NCBI RefSeq assembly: GCF_009996735.1 | Contig: NZ_JAACYI010000006.1 | Coordinates: 1 to 64,000 of the forward strand | Source of the DNA: Cellulomonas sp. APG4 | GTDB taxonomy: Bacteria > Actinomycetota > Actinomycetes > Actinomycetales > Cellulomonadaceae | Reading direction: 5' to 3' | DNA length: 64,000 nt | Shown: positions 37,548-46,473 of the stretch, piece after piece | Position numbering within the stretch: position 1 is the stretch's first letter | How the letters are laid out: the number at the start of each line of letters is the position of its first letter | Notes under the pieces: model-generated | What the model saw: only the letters and a program-made list of their open reading frames with translations | What the model was told of the DNA's origin: nothing | Databases searched by the model: none | Position numbers and translations under genes: made by a program

Positions 37548-38554
37548 CCACCGAAGTGGTCCCAGCCCGGCACGCCCGAGGCGCGGGCGCCGTCGACGAG
37601 CACCCCGGGTCCGTCTCCCGCGAGAGGCGCCCGCGCCCGGCCGATGCGGCGGAAGCCGTCGGGGACGGTCGAGCCCGCGGGCATCGTCGCCAGCAGGCCG
37701 TGGTCCTCACCCCCCGTGAGCAGCCAGGGCCAGGGATCCGTCCCTAGCTCGTCCGCTGCCGCCCCGAGCGGCCCGAGGTCGGCCGCCAGCAGGTCACGCG
37801 AGAGGTCGAGCACGACGCCCGACGCCCGCGCCATCCTCCCGGCGTCACGCAGCAGCCCGTCCGAGACGTCGAGCATCGCGGTCGCACCCGCGCCGCCCGC
37901 CACGCGCCCGGCGTCGACGGGCGGCGCGGGCGCCCGGAACGCCGCGAGCAGATGCGCCACGGCCGCGCCGCCGGGCTCGTGACCGGCGCCCGCGTCGAGG
38001 AGCGCGAGGCCGGCCGCGGACCAGCCGAGGACGCCGGCATGGACCACGGCGTCCCCCGGGCTCGCCCCCGAGCGCAGCACGGGCGCGCGCCCCTCGAGGT
38101 CGCCGTGGACGGTGACGGCCACCACCACCTGGTCCCCGCTCGACAGGTCTCCGCCCACCACCCCCACGCCGTGCGGGCCGCACACGTCGGCGAGCCCGCG
38201 GGCCAGGTCGGTGACCCAGGCGACCGGGAGGCCGACAGGCATCACGAGCGCCACGACCAGTGCCGTGGGCCGGGCACCCATGGCCGCCACGTCCGCGAGG
38301 TTCTGCGCTGCGGCGCGGCGCCCCACGTCCCTGCCACCGGACCAGCCGAGCCGGAAGTGCCGGCCCTCGACGAGGACGTCGGTCGACACCACCACACGTC
38401 CGTCGGGCGCCGCGACCACGGCCGCGTCGTCCCCGGGGCCCAGGAGGGTCGCCTTCCCGACGGGCAGCAGCGGGAACACCCGCGCGAGCAGCTCGTCCTC
38501 GCCCAGGTCACCGACACGCACGCCCTCACCGACCGTGCTGCTCACCCGTTCCAC
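37532..38554 (-). CDS. thiL: Thiamine-monophosphate kinase
   Basis: ThiL makes thiamine diphosphate from the monophosphate. The 340-residue protein has LGPGDDAAVV, VVSTDVLVEGRHF, NLADVAAMGARPTAL, GVGVVGGDLSSGD, the ATP-binding MLDVSDGLLRDAGRMA and LLTGGEDHGLL. GTG 38554 is chosen because TAGCGT lies seven bases upstream (leaderless pattern); GTG 38563 would fall inside that element. It diverges from the DUF3515 lipoprotein gene. Confidence 0.94.
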   Translation of the reverse strand: MERVSSTVGEGVRVGDLGEDELLARVFPLLPVGKATLLGPGDDAAVVAAPDGRVVVSTDVLVEGRHFRLGWSGGRDVGRRAAAQNLADVAAMGARPTALVVALVMPVGLPVAWVTDLARGLADVCGPHGVGVVGGDLSSGDQVVVAVTVHGDLEGRAPVLRSGASPGDAVVHAGVLGWSAAGLALLDAGAGHEPGGAAVAHLLAAFRAPAPPVDAGRVAGGAGATAMLDVSDGLLRDAGRMARASGVVLDLSRDLLAADLGPLGAAADELGTDPWPWLLTGGEDHGLLATMPAGSTVPDGFRRIGRARAPLAGDGPGVLVDGARASGVPGWDHFGGQSRR

Positions 38555-38608
38555 GCCCGCCACGCTACCGAGTCGGTGACCGTCCGCAGGTGTGGCTACG
38601 GTGGCCGT

Positions 38609-39133
38609 GTGCCCCAGCCGACCTCGTCCCCCTCGGCGGTTCGCCGCCCGGCCCGGAACCGCACCGCAGCGGCGAGCGCGGCCGCCGCGCTCGTCGGCCT
38701 CGCGGCGTGCTCGAACCCGGTCCCCGTGGAGGTCGCCCCGTACGCGGCGGACCCGCTCTGCGCGTCCGTCGTGCTCGCGCTGCCGGACTCGCTCGAGGGC
38801 CTCGAGCGGATCGACACGGGCAGCCAGGCGACGGTCGCCTGGGGCGAGCGCGACGCACCCGTCGTCCTGCGCTGCGGGGTCGAACCGCCGGGACCGAGCA
38901 CGGAGCAGTGCGTGACCGCCGACGACGGCACCACGGCCGTCGACTGGCTCGCGGTGCCGGACGACGCCACGGCGGCCGAGGACGAGGTGGGCTGGACCTT
39001 CACGACCTACGGCCGCGCGCCGGCGGTCGAGGTGCGGGTGCCGGCGGAGGTGGTGGGCAGCCGTTCCACGTCGTTCCTGCTCGACCTGGGGCCCGCGGTC
39101 GCTCTCGTCGAGCAGACCCGCGCCTGCCTGTGA
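38609..39133 (+). CDS. DUF3515 family lipoprotein
   Basis: A 174-residue secreted lipoprotein with a basic N-terminus, a hydrophobic stretch and lipobox LAAC (Cys34), so it should be anchored outside the membrane. The rest matches the DUF3515 layout: DPLCASVVLALPDSLEGLER, ATVAWG, VVLRCGVEPPGPS and a C-terminal WTFTTYGRAPAVEVRVP. GTG 38609 has TACGGT six bases upstream. The family commonly sits between thiL and ddl, as here, which hints at a cell-wall-linked role that is unproven. Confidence 0.85.
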   Translation: MPQPTSSPSAVRRPARNRTAAASAAAALVGLAACSNPVPVEVAPYAADPLCASVVLALPDSLEGLERIDTGSQATVAWGERDAPVVLRCGVEPPGPSTEQCVTADDGTTAVDWLAVPDDATAAEDEVGWTFTTYGRAPAVEVRVPAEVVGSRSTSFLLDLGPAVALVEQTRACL

Positions 39134-39152
39134 CCGACGGCGCGAGCCGAGG

Positions 39153-40310
39153 TCAGCGCAGGCCCGTCCCGCGCGCGAGCGCGAGCTGGAGCAGCTCGTC
39201 GATCAGGTCGGGGTAGGCGAGCCCCGTGGCCTCCCACATGCGCGGGTACATCGAGTACGGCGTGAAGCCGGGCATGGTGTTGATCTCGTTGACCACGACG
39301 TCGCCGCCCTCGGTCACGAACGTGTCGACCCGCGCCAGGCCCTCGCAGCCGATCGCCTCGAACGTCCGGGCCGCGAGGTCGCGTACACGCTCGATCACGT
39401 CCTGGGGCAGGTCGGCCGGGCAGCTGAGCGCGACGCCGTCCTCGTCGAGGTACTTGGCCTCGAAGTCGTAGAACGCGTGCTCCGGGTCGAGCACCACGAT
39501 CTCGCCGGGCAGCGAGGTGCGCGGCTGCGCCCCGTCGCGCCCGCCCAGCACGGCGCACTCGACCTCTCGGCCCTGGACGCCCGCCTCGACCAGCACCTTC
39601 GGGTCGTGCTCCTGGGCGGCAGCGACCGCGGCCGGCAGATCGGCGAGGTCGTCGACGCGCGAGATCCCCAGGCTCGAGCCAGCGCGCGCGGGCTTGACGA
39701 ACACAGGGAGCCCGAGCGCCTCGACCGCGGCCGTCCACGGAGCCGGGTCCCGCTCCCACGCGCCAGGTCGCAGCACGGTGTACGGGGCGACGGGAATTCC
39801 CTGACCTGCGAGGACGAGCTTCATGTAGTGCTTGTCCATGCCCACGGCGGACGCGAGCACGCCGGCACCCACGTAGCGCACCCCGGCGAGGTCGAGCATG
39901 CCCTGGAGCGTCCCGTCCTCGCCGTACGGGCCGTGCAGCAACGGCAGCACGACGTCGACCCTGCCGAGCACGCTCGGGACCGCGCCGGCGCGCACGACGG
40001 TCAGCTCGGTGTCCTCCGTCGAGCGCGGGAGCAGCACCTCGGCGCCGTGCGCGTCCGTCACCTCGGGCAGCCGGCCGTCGGTGATGCGCCAGCGCTCGGG
40101 CTCGTCCTCGACGAGGACCCAGCGACCGGTGCGCGTGATGCCGACGGGAACGACGTCATAGCGCTCGCGGTCGATCGCCGCGAGCACGCCGCCCGCGGTC
40201 GCGCAGCTGATGCCGTGCTCGCCCGAGCGTCCGCCGAACACGACGGCGACGCGTGGCCTCCCCTCGGGGAGCGGCGCCGGGACGGGGGCTGGGGCGGTCG
40301 TGGCATCCAT
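39153..40310 (-). CDS. ddl: D-alanine--D-alanine ligase
   Basis: Ddl joins two D-alanines for peptidoglycan. The 385-residue ATP-grasp enzyme shows VAVVFGGRSGEHGISC, LLHGPYGEDGTLQGMLDLAGV, GVLASAVGMDKHYMK, VFVKPARAGSSLGIS and the metal-binding VVVNEINTMPGFTPYSMYP. Where VanA-type lactate ligases differ, this keeps the usual YSMYPR end. ATG 40310 has TAGGGT eight bases upstream. It diverges from the PLP enzyme gene, with the two -10 elements only 14 bases apart. Confidence 0.95.
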   Translation of the reverse strand: MDATTAPAPVPAPLPEGRPRVAVVFGGRSGEHGISCATAGGVLAAIDRERYDVVPVGITRTGRWVLVEDEPERWRITDGRLPEVTDAHGAEVLLPRSTEDTELTVVRAGAVPSVLGRVDVVLPLLHGPYGEDGTLQGMLDLAGVRYVGAGVLASAVGMDKHYMKLVLAGQGIPVAPYTVLRPGAWERDPAPWTAAVEALGLPVFVKPARAGSSLGISRVDDLADLPAAVAAAQEHDPKVLVEAGVQGREVECAVLGGRDGAQPRTSLPGEIVVLDPEHAFYDFEAKYLDEDGVALSCPADLPQDVIERVRDLAARTFEAIGCEGLARVDTFVTEGGDVVVNEINTMPGFTPYSMYPRMWEATGLAYPDLIDELLQLALARGTGLR

Positions 40311-40350
40311 CGTGGCCGACCCTACCGGCGGCCGGGCGTACCCTGCGGCG

Positions 40351-41556
40351 GTGACCTCCGAACCCTCGTCCGACGCCGCCCCCGGCACGGCGGCGCGCGC
40401 CCTGTCCCCCGCGACCCTGGCCGTCACGGCCGGGCGTCCGCCGCACGCGCCCCAGGCCCCGGTCAACCCACCCGTCGTGCTGTCCTCGACGTACGTGTCG
40501 ACGGGCACGCCCGCTCCCGGAGACCTCCTCTACACGCGCAACGGGACGGAGACGTGGTCGGCCTTCGAGGACGCCCTCGCGACGCTCGAGCACGCGGAGC
40601 TGCCTGCGCTCGTGACCGGCTCCGGCATGGCGGCGATCGCGGCGGCGCTGTCGCTCGTCCCGCCGGGCGGCCGCGTGGTGCTCCCGCGGCACAGCTACCA
40701 GATGACCCGCGCGCTGGTGGACGACCTGCGCACGCGCGCGGGGCTCGACGTGGACCTGGTGGACATCGCCGCCACCGACGCGACGCTCGCGGCGGTGCGC
40801 GGCGCGGCCGACGGTCGCGCCGCCGACATGCTCTGGGTCGAGTCGCCCACCAACCCGATGCTCGAGGTGGCCGACCTGCCCGCGCTCGTCGAGGGCGCGC
40901 GGACCGCCGGGGCGCTCGTCGTCGTCGACAACACCTTCGCGACGCCGCTCGGCCAGCAGCCCCTCGTGCTGGGCGCCGACGTCGTCGTCCACTCGGTCAC
41001 GAAGTACCTCGCGGGCCACTCGGACGTCGTGCTCGGCGCGGCCGTCACGTCGGACCCTGAGCTCCGCGCGCGCCTGCACACCTACCGCACCGTCCACGGT
41101 GCCGTCGCGGGCCCGTGGGAGGTCTGGCTCGCGCTGCGCGGGCTGCGGACGCTCGCGCTGCGCGTCGAGCGGTCGCAGGCCAACGCGCTCGAGCTCGCGC
41201 GGCGCCTTGCCGCGCACCCGGACGTGCAGGAGGTGCGACACCCCGGGCTGCCGGGCGATCCGGGCCACGAGCGCGCCGCCCGCCTCATGTCCGGGTTCGG
41301 CTCGGTGCTCGGTGTGCGGCCCCGCGGCGGGGCCGCCGGGGCGGACGCCGTCGTCGACGCGGTGCGGCTGTGGGTCCCGGCGACGAGCCTGGGCGGCGTC
41401 GAGTCGTGCCTCGAGCGCCGACGGCGGTTCTCGACCGAGTCCCCCACGGTGCCCGAGGACCTGCTCCGGCTCGCCGTCGGCGTCGAGGACGCCGAGGACC
41501 TCTGGGCCGACCTGGACCAGGCCCTGCAGCAGGCCGCGCGGACGACGAGCGACTAG
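40351..41556 (+). CDS. Cystathionine gamma-synthase/lyase-type PLP enzyme
   Basis: The 401-residue fold-type I PLP enzyme belongs to the Cys/Met metabolism family. Visible features are YTRNGTETWSAFEDALATLE, the cofactor-clamping GSGMAAIAAAL, WVESPTNPMLEVAD, VVDNTFATPLGQQPL and the Schiff-base lysine in HSVTKYLAGHSDVV. The C-terminal region has SLGGVESCLERRRRF. Whether it is a synthase (MetB), a lyase or a methionine lyase cannot be decided from motifs alone. GTG 40351 with TACCCT six bases upstream is the likely leaderless start. It overlaps gpsA by four bases tail to tail. Confidence 0.88.
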   Translation: MTSEPSSDAAPGTAARALSPATLAVTAGRPPHAPQAPVNPPVVLSSTYVSTGTPAPGDLLYTRNGTETWSAFEDALATLEHAELPALVTGSGMAAIAAALSLVPPGGRVVLPRHSYQMTRALVDDLRTRAGLDVDLVDIAATDATLAAVRGAADGRAADMLWVESPTNPMLEVADLPALVEGARTAGALVVVDNTFATPLGQQPLVLGADVVVHSVTKYLAGHSDVVLGAAVTSDPELRARLHTYRTVHGAVAGPWEVWLALRGLRTLALRVERSQANALELARRLAAHPDVQEVRHPGLPGDPGHERAARLMSGFGSVLGVRPRGGAAGADAVVDAVRLWVPATSLGGVESCLERRRRFSTESPTVPEDLLRLAVGVEDAEDLWADLDQALQQAARTTSD

Positions 41557-42581
41557 GGCTGGACGCGCTCGGGCTTGTGCGGCCGGGCGAGCAGCATCTG
41601 GGCCATCTCGTCGACCGGGAGCCCGTGGTGGAGGACCGCGACCACGGCCTCGGTGATCGGCACGTCGACGCCCACGTGCCGCGCGAGGTCGAGCACGGAG
41701 GTCGACGACTTCACGCCCTCGGCCGTGCCGCCGGTCGCGGTGATCGCCTCGTCGAGAGACGCACCCTGGCCGATGTGCACGCCGAGCGTGTGGTTGCGCG
41801 ACAGGGGCGACGCGCACGTGGCCACCAGGTCGCCCATGCCCGCGAGGCCCGCGAAGGTCGCGGCGTCCGCGCCCAGGGCGAGGCCCAGCCGCGTGATCTC
41901 GACGAGCCCGCGCGTGATGACGGTCGCCATCGTGTTGTGACCGAAGCCACGGCCCTGCGCGATCCCCACGGCCACGGCGATGATGTTCTTGACGGCACCG
42001 GACAGCTCGACGCCCACGACGTCGGTGTTGGTGTAGGGCCGGAAGTACCCCGAGGCACACGCCTCCGCGACGCGTCGGGCGGTGCTCTCGTCGGTGCAGG
42101 CGACGACGGTGGCCGTGGGCTGCCGCTGCGCGATCTCGCGCGCCAGGTTGGGGCCCGAGACCACTGCCACACGCTCGGGCGGCAGGCCGAGCGCCTCCTG
42201 GACGACCTCGCTCATGCGCCGGTCGGACGACAGCTCGACGCCCTTCATGAGCGAGACGACGACGGCGTCGGGCTCGATCAGGCCGCGCAGCGGCTCGAGC
42301 GTCGCGCGCGCGGTCTGCGCGGGGACGGCCACGGCGACGAGCTGCGCGCCCTGCACCGCTGCGGCGACGTCGGTGGTCGCCGTGATCGACGGGGGCAGGT
42401 CGACCCCGGGCAGGTAGCGCTCGTTGCGGTGCTCGAGGTTGACGGCCTCGGCGACCTCGGCCCGGCGACCCCAGAGCGTGACGTCGCACCCCGCGTCCGC
42501 GAGCACCGCGGCGAACGTCGTGCCCCAGCTGCCCGACCCCAGCACGGTGGCTCTCCGCAGCGCACCGGCGCCGCCACTCAT
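41553..42581 (-). CDS. gpsA: NAD(P)-dependent glycerol-3-phosphate dehydrogenase
   Basis: GpsA makes sn-glycerol 3-phosphate for phospholipids. The 342-residue protein has the Rossmann motif VLGSGSWGTTFAAVL, LMKGVELSSDRRMSEV, VVSGPNLAREIA, the catalytic lysine in ELSGAVKNIIAVAVGIAQG and GMGDLVATCASPLSRN. The ATG overlaps the plsC stop (ATGA), so precursor formation and acyltransfer are coupled. Its TAG stop shares the CTAG palindrome with the convergent PLP gene. Confidence 0.96.
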   Translation of the reverse strand: MSGGAGALRRATVLGSGSWGTTFAAVLADAGCDVTLWGRRAEVAEAVNLEHRNERYLPGVDLPPSITATTDVAAAVQGAQLVAVAVPAQTARATLEPLRGLIEPDAVVVSLMKGVELSSDRRMSEVVQEALGLPPERVAVVSGPNLAREIAQRQPTATVVACTDESTARRVAEACASGYFRPYTNTDVVGVELSGAVKNIIAVAVGIAQGRGFGHNTMATVITRGLVEITRLGLALGADAATFAGLAGMGDLVATCASPLSRNHTLGVHIGQGASLDEAITATGGTAEGVKSSTSVLDLARHVGVDVPITEAVVAVLHHGLPVDEMAQMLLARPHKPERVQP

Positions 42582-43300
42582 GCGCGGCCCTGCGGGTCGC
42601 GACGCCACACGAAGCGCTCGGCGGGGGCCCTCTCGCCACGGATCTCCTCGAGCAGGCCCGTGATCGCCGTCATGACGCGCTCGGTCGCCTCACGCAGTGT
42701 CGCGGAGTCGAGCGGCCGGTCGTAGAGGTCTGCGAGGTCGACCGGGGGGCCGGCGACCACGGTGATGCGCTTGGGAGGCACGGGCTTGAACAGCTTCGCG
42801 TAGCGGCCCAGCAGGTCCTGGGCGCCCCACTGGGCGATCGGGACCACGGGGACGCGCGTGGTGAGCGCGAGGCGCGCGATGCCCGTGCGACCGGCCATCG
42901 GCCACAGGTCCGGCTCGCGCGTCAGGGTGCCCTCGGGGAAGACGGCCACGCAGTCGCCGGCCTCGAGCGCCTCGACGGCCGCCTGGAGCGACTGGCCCGC
43001 AGCGGTCGAGTACCTGTGCACCGGGATCTGCCCGGTGGCCCGCAGCACGGCCCCCACGAGCGGCACCTTGAACAGCGACGACTTGGCGAGGATCTTCGGC
43101 GCGATCCCGTTGTCGTAGAGGAAGTGCGCGAACGTGAGCGGGTCCACGTTCGTCATGTGGTTCGCGGCGGCGATGAAGCCGCCCTCGGCGGGCAGGTGCT
43201 CGGTGCCGCGCCAGTCGCGGCGCGTGATCGCGAGCAGCAGGGGTCGCACCACGCGCGCGACGTTGCGGTAGGCGCGGTTCGAGCGTCTGGGTGCCGGCAC
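42578..43300 (-). CDS. plsC: 1-acyl-sn-glycerol-3-phosphate acyltransferase (PlsC-like)
   Basis: The 240-residue acyltransferase carries NHMTNVD (the HxxxxD catalytic box), VAVFPEGTLTREP and VVPIAQWGAQDLL. It should acylate lysophosphatidate or a related lipid at the membrane. GTG 43300 is chosen: TAGCAT lies eight bases upstream, while the ATG at 43336 falls inside the murA terminator hairpin. Coupling to gpsA supports phospholipid synthesis. Confidence 0.9.
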   Translation of the reverse strand: MPAPRRSNRAYRNVARVVRPLLLAITRRDWRGTEHLPAEGGFIAAANHMTNVDPLTFAHFLYDNGIAPKILAKSSLFKVPLVGAVLRATGQIPVHRYSTAAGQSLQAAVEALEAGDCVAVFPEGTLTREPDLWPMAGRTGIARLALTTRVPVVPIAQWGAQDLLGRYAKLFKPVPPKRITVVAGPPVDLADLYDRPLDSATLREATERVMTAITGLLEEIRGERAPAERFVWRRDPQGRA

Positions 43301-43335
43301 GGGAGCCGATGCTACCCGGGGGCCGTCGTCGGGCA

Positions 43336-43370
43336 TCCCGGTGGTCGCACGTCGGGCACGACCACCGGGA
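43336..43370 (-). terminator. Hairpin terminator after murA
   Basis: A perfect 12-bp inverted repeat (TCCCGGTGGTCG) with an 11-base loop lies 12 bases after the murA stop. Confidence 0.75.
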
Positions 43371-43382
43371 CGACGCCGTCGG

Positions 43383-44699
43383 TCAGTCGCGCTCGAACTC
43401 GGCGCCCAGCGCCGCGAGCTTGTCGGTGAAGTGCTCGTAGCCACGGTCGATCAGGTCGATCCCCTTGACCTGCGACGTGCCCTTGGCCGCGAGCGCGGCG
43501 ATGAGGTGGCTGAACCCGCCGCGCAGGTCGGGCACCTCGATCTCGGCGGCCGACAGCGGGGTGGGGCCCGAGACGACGGCGGAGTGGTAGAAGTTGCGCT
43601 GGCCGAACCGGCAGGGGTGACCGCCGAGGCACTCGCGGTACACCTGGATGGTCGCGCCCATGCCGCGCAGCGCGTCCGTGAACCCGAACCGGTTCTCGTA
43701 GACGGTCTCGTGCACGATCGACAGGCCCTTGGCCTGGGTGAGGGCGACGACCAGCGGCTGCTGCCAGTCGGTCATGAAGCCCGGGTGCACGTCGGTCTCG
43801 AGCACGATCGAGCGCAGGTCGCCGCCCGGGTGGTAGAAGCGGATGCCGTCGTCGTCGACGTCGAACTCGCCGCCCACCTTGCGAAAGGTGTTGAGGAAGG
43901 TCGTCATCTCGGGCTGGCTCGCGCCGAGCACCCGGATGTCGCCACGGGTCGCGAGCGCGGCCGAAGCCCAGGACGCGGCCTCGATCCTGTCCGGCAGCGC
44001 CGTGTGGCGGTACCCGCGCAGGCGAGGCACCCCCTCGATCCGGATCACCCGGTCGGTGTCCACGGAGATGATCGCGCCCATCTTCTGGAGCACGTTGATG
44101 AGGTCGAGGATCTCGGGCTCGATCGCCGCGTTGGAGAGCTCGGTGAGGCCCTCGGCCCGCACGGCGGTCAGGAGGAGCTGCTCGGTCGCACCCACGCTCG
44201 GGTAGGGCAGGGCGATCTTCGTGCCCTGGAGCCCCCGCGGCGCGCGGATGTGGATGCCCTGCTCGCGCTTGTCCACGACGGCACCGAACTGACGGAGGAT
44301 GTCCAGGTGGTAGTTGATCGGCCGGTCGCCGATCCGGCAGCCGCCCAGGTCGGGGATGAACGCCTCGCCGAGGCGGTGCAGCAGCGGGCCGCAGAAGAGG
44401 ATCGGGATCCGGCTCGAGCCCGCGTGCGCGTCGATGTCCGCGACGTGGGCGGACTCGACGTTCGACGGGTCGAGCGTCAGCACCCCGGCCCCGGTGTCGG
44501 CGGTCACCGCCACGCCGTGCAGCTCGAGGAGGCCGGTGACCACCGCGACGTCCCGGATCACCGGGACGTTGCGCAGCTCGCTCGGCGTGTCGCCGAGCAG
44601 CGCGGCGACCATCGCCTTCGACACGAAGTTCTTGGCACCGCGGACGGTGATCTCACCGCTCAGGGGCGTGCCACCGTTGATGTGCAGGACGTCGGACAT
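43383..44699 (-). CDS. murA: UDP-N-acetylglucosamine 1-carboxyvinyltransferase
   Basis: MurA commits UDP-GlcNAc to peptidoglycan. The 438-residue protein has GAKNFVSKAMVAALL at the N-terminus, an active-site loop LGGCRIGDRPINYHLD with the catalytic Cys intact (the fosfomycin target), PSVGATEQLLL and DLRGGFSHLIAALAAKG. ATG 44699 is used; a GTG at 44717 just after a TACCCC hexamer is an alternative. It is followed by a terminator and then plsC-gpsA. The 178 bases upstream, to the oxidoreductase, hold promoters only. Confidence 0.95.
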   Translation of the reverse strand: MSDVLHINGGTPLSGEITVRGAKNFVSKAMVAALLGDTPSELRNVPVIRDVAVVTGLLELHGVAVTADTGAGVLTLDPSNVESAHVADIDAHAGSSRIPILFCGPLLHRLGEAFIPDLGGCRIGDRPINYHLDILRQFGAVVDKREQGIHIRAPRGLQGTKIALPYPSVGATEQLLLTAVRAEGLTELSNAAIEPEILDLINVLQKMGAIISVDTDRVIRIEGVPRLRGYRHTALPDRIEAASWASAALATRGDIRVLGASQPEMTTFLNTFRKVGGEFDVDDDGIRFYHPGGDLRSIVLETDVHPGFMTDWQQPLVVALTQAKGLSIVHETVYENRFGFTDALRGMGATIQVYRECLGGHPCRFGQRNFYHSAVVSGPTPLSAAEIEVPDLRGGFSHLIAALAAKGTSQVKGIDLIDRGYEHFTDKLAALGAEFERD

Positions 44700-44877
44700 G
44701 CCCCCATCGTCGCGCACGCGCAGGGGTACGTCATGTCACGGCCACCCGGTGGGCACCGGGTCACCACCGGGGACGCACGTCACCCGCACACACGTCACGC
44801 CGTCGGACGCCGGTCCCGTGTCGGAGGTCACACCTAGCGTGCGTCGCACGGACGGTCGGCCGCGACGGAGGGACACC

Positions 44878-45789
44878 ATGACGCAGGGCTCAGGAGGCAC
44901 GGGGACGGGCGCGCGACCAGCGCGGGCGCGGGACCGGCTCAAGGTGGGGCTCGTGAGCACGTACGGGACCGTCGACCACCACGTCCGGGTGGCTCACGAG
45001 GTCGAGGACGCCGGCTGGGACGGCTTCTTCACGTGGGACGGGATCAGCATCGGCGACGCGGACACGTGGGACCCGTGGGTGCTCCTCGGCGCCGTCGCGG
45101 CGTCGACGCGCCGGGTCGCCCTCGGCGCGCTCGTCTTCCCGCTCGCACGACGGCGGCCGTGGAAGGTCGCGCGTGAGGCGCTCACGGTGGACCACCTCTC
45201 CCACGGCCGCCTCGTGCTCCCCGTCGGCCTCGGCGTCCTCGACGACGGCGGCTTCGGCCGGGTGAGCGGCGAGGCCGCCGAGCTGCGCGTCCGTGCCGAG
45301 CAGGTCGACGAGGCCCTCGCGATCCTCGAGCGCGCCTGGACCGGCGAGGCCTTCTCCTTCTCGGGCCGGCACCACACCGTCGACGGCCTGGTGATCGCCC
45401 CGCGCCCCGTGCAGCGGCCCCGCGTCCCCGTGTGGCCGGTCGCAGGCCTCGGGTCGCGCCGCTCGATGCGGCGCGCGGCCCGCTGGGACGGCGCCGTGCT
45501 CCAGACGATCGGTGAGGAGCGGCCGCTCACGCCCTCCGAGGTGGCCGGCGCCGTCGCGATGCTGGGGGAGCTGCGCGAGGAGCTCAGGGCGGACGGCCAT
45601 GTGCTCTCGGACACGTTCGACGTCGTGGTGCAGGGCGAGCTGCCGACCGACGCCGTGCACGCCCGCGAGCACCTGTCGGCGCTCGCGGAGGCCGGGGCCA
45701 CGTGGTGGGTCGAGGCCCGGTGGGACCCCCGGACGGCGGGCCCCGACGCGATCCTCGGACTCGCGCGTCAGGGCCCGCCGGGGACGTGA
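44878..45789 (+). CDS. LLM-class flavin/F420-dependent oxidoreductase
   Basis: A 303-residue luciferase-like TIM barrel: LKVGLVSTYGTVDHHVRVAHE, WDGFFTWDGIS, TRRVALGALVFPLARRRPWKVAREALTVDHLSHGRL and PRPVQRPRVPVWP. The cofactor (FMN or F420) and substrate cannot be decided. GGAGG lies upstream of the ATG. It ends one base before the stop of leuD on the opposite strand. It is not closely similar to the LLM gene at 5246. Confidence 0.87.
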   Translation: MTQGSGGTGTGARPARARDRLKVGLVSTYGTVDHHVRVAHEVEDAGWDGFFTWDGISIGDADTWDPWVLLGAVAASTRRVALGALVFPLARRRPWKVAREALTVDHLSHGRLVLPVGLGVLDDGGFGRVSGEAAELRVRAEQVDEALAILERAWTGEAFSFSGRHHTVDGLVIAPRPVQRPRVPVWPVAGLGSRRSMRRAARWDGAVLQTIGEERPLTPSEVAGAVAMLGELREELRADGHVLSDTFDVVVQGELPTDAVHAREHLSALAEAGATWWVEARWDPRTAGPDAILGLARQGPPGT

Positions 45790-45790
45790 C

Positions 45791-46456
45791 TCAGGCCAGT
45801 GCGTCGTCGCCGTGCACGGCACCCACGGGGCGCGCCGAGCGGATCTCGACCGGCGGCAGGTGCTTCGCCGGGAGGGTGCGCGGCCGCCACGACGCACGCG
45901 TCTGCTCGAACTCCGTGATCTCGCCCTCGTGCTGGAGCGTGAGGCCGATGTCGTCGAGCCCCTCCATGAGGCGCCAGCGCGTGTAGTCGTCGACCTGGAA
46001 GGGCACCGTCACGTCCGCGCACCGCACCTGACGCTCGACGAGGTCGACGGTCACCTCGGTACCGGGGGCCGTCTCGAGCACCTTCCAGATGAGCTCGATG
46101 TCGTCCTGTGCGAGCTGCGCTGCGAGCAGGCCCTGCTTGCCCGAGTTGCCGCGGAAGATGTCGGCGAACCGTGACGACAGGACGGCGCGGAAGCCGTAGT
46201 CCTTGAGCGCCCAGACGGCGTGCTCGCGCGAGGACCCCGTCCCGAAGTCGGGGCCGGCGACGAGGACGGAGCCGGTGGCGTACGCGGGCTGGTTGAGCAC
46301 GAACTCGGCGTCTCCTCGCCAGGCGGCGAAGAGCGCGTCCTCGAAGCCCGTGCGCGTCACGCGCTTGAGGTAGACGGCGGGGATGATCTGGTCGGTGTCG
46401 ACGTTGCTGCGACGCAGGGGGACGCCGACGCCCGTGTGCTGGCTGAACTTCTCCAT
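45791..46456 (-). CDS. leuD: 3-isopropylmalate dehydratase small subunit
   Basis: LeuD is the swivelling small subunit of isopropylmalate isomerase in leucine synthesis. The 221-residue protein has [37 protein letters not shown] and [21 protein letters not shown] precedes the ATG. It follows leuC by 17 bases in the leuCD operon controlled by ndgR. Confidence 0.97.
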   Translation of the reverse strand: MEKFSQHTGVGVPLRRSNVDTDQIIPAVYLKRVTRTGFEDALFAAWRGDAEFVLNQPAYATGSVLVAGPDFGTGSSREHAVWALKDYGFRAVLSSRFADIFRGNSGKQGLLAAQLAQDDIELIWKVLETAPGTEVTVDLVERQVRCADVTVPFQVDDYTRWRLMEGLDDIGLTLQHEGEITEFEQTRASWRPRTLPAKHLPPVEIRSARPVGAVHGDDALA

Positions 46457-46473
46457 GGGACTCTCCTCGCCGT

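Noticed and set aside
37532-38609. TPP riboswitch near thiL
   Set aside because: No thi-box sequence in the 54-base gap upstream, and thiL is usually not riboswitch controlled.
43300-43336. ATG at 43336 as the plsC start
   Set aside because: It lies within the murA terminator hairpin and upstream of the TAGCAT -10 element; GTG 43300 explains the data better.
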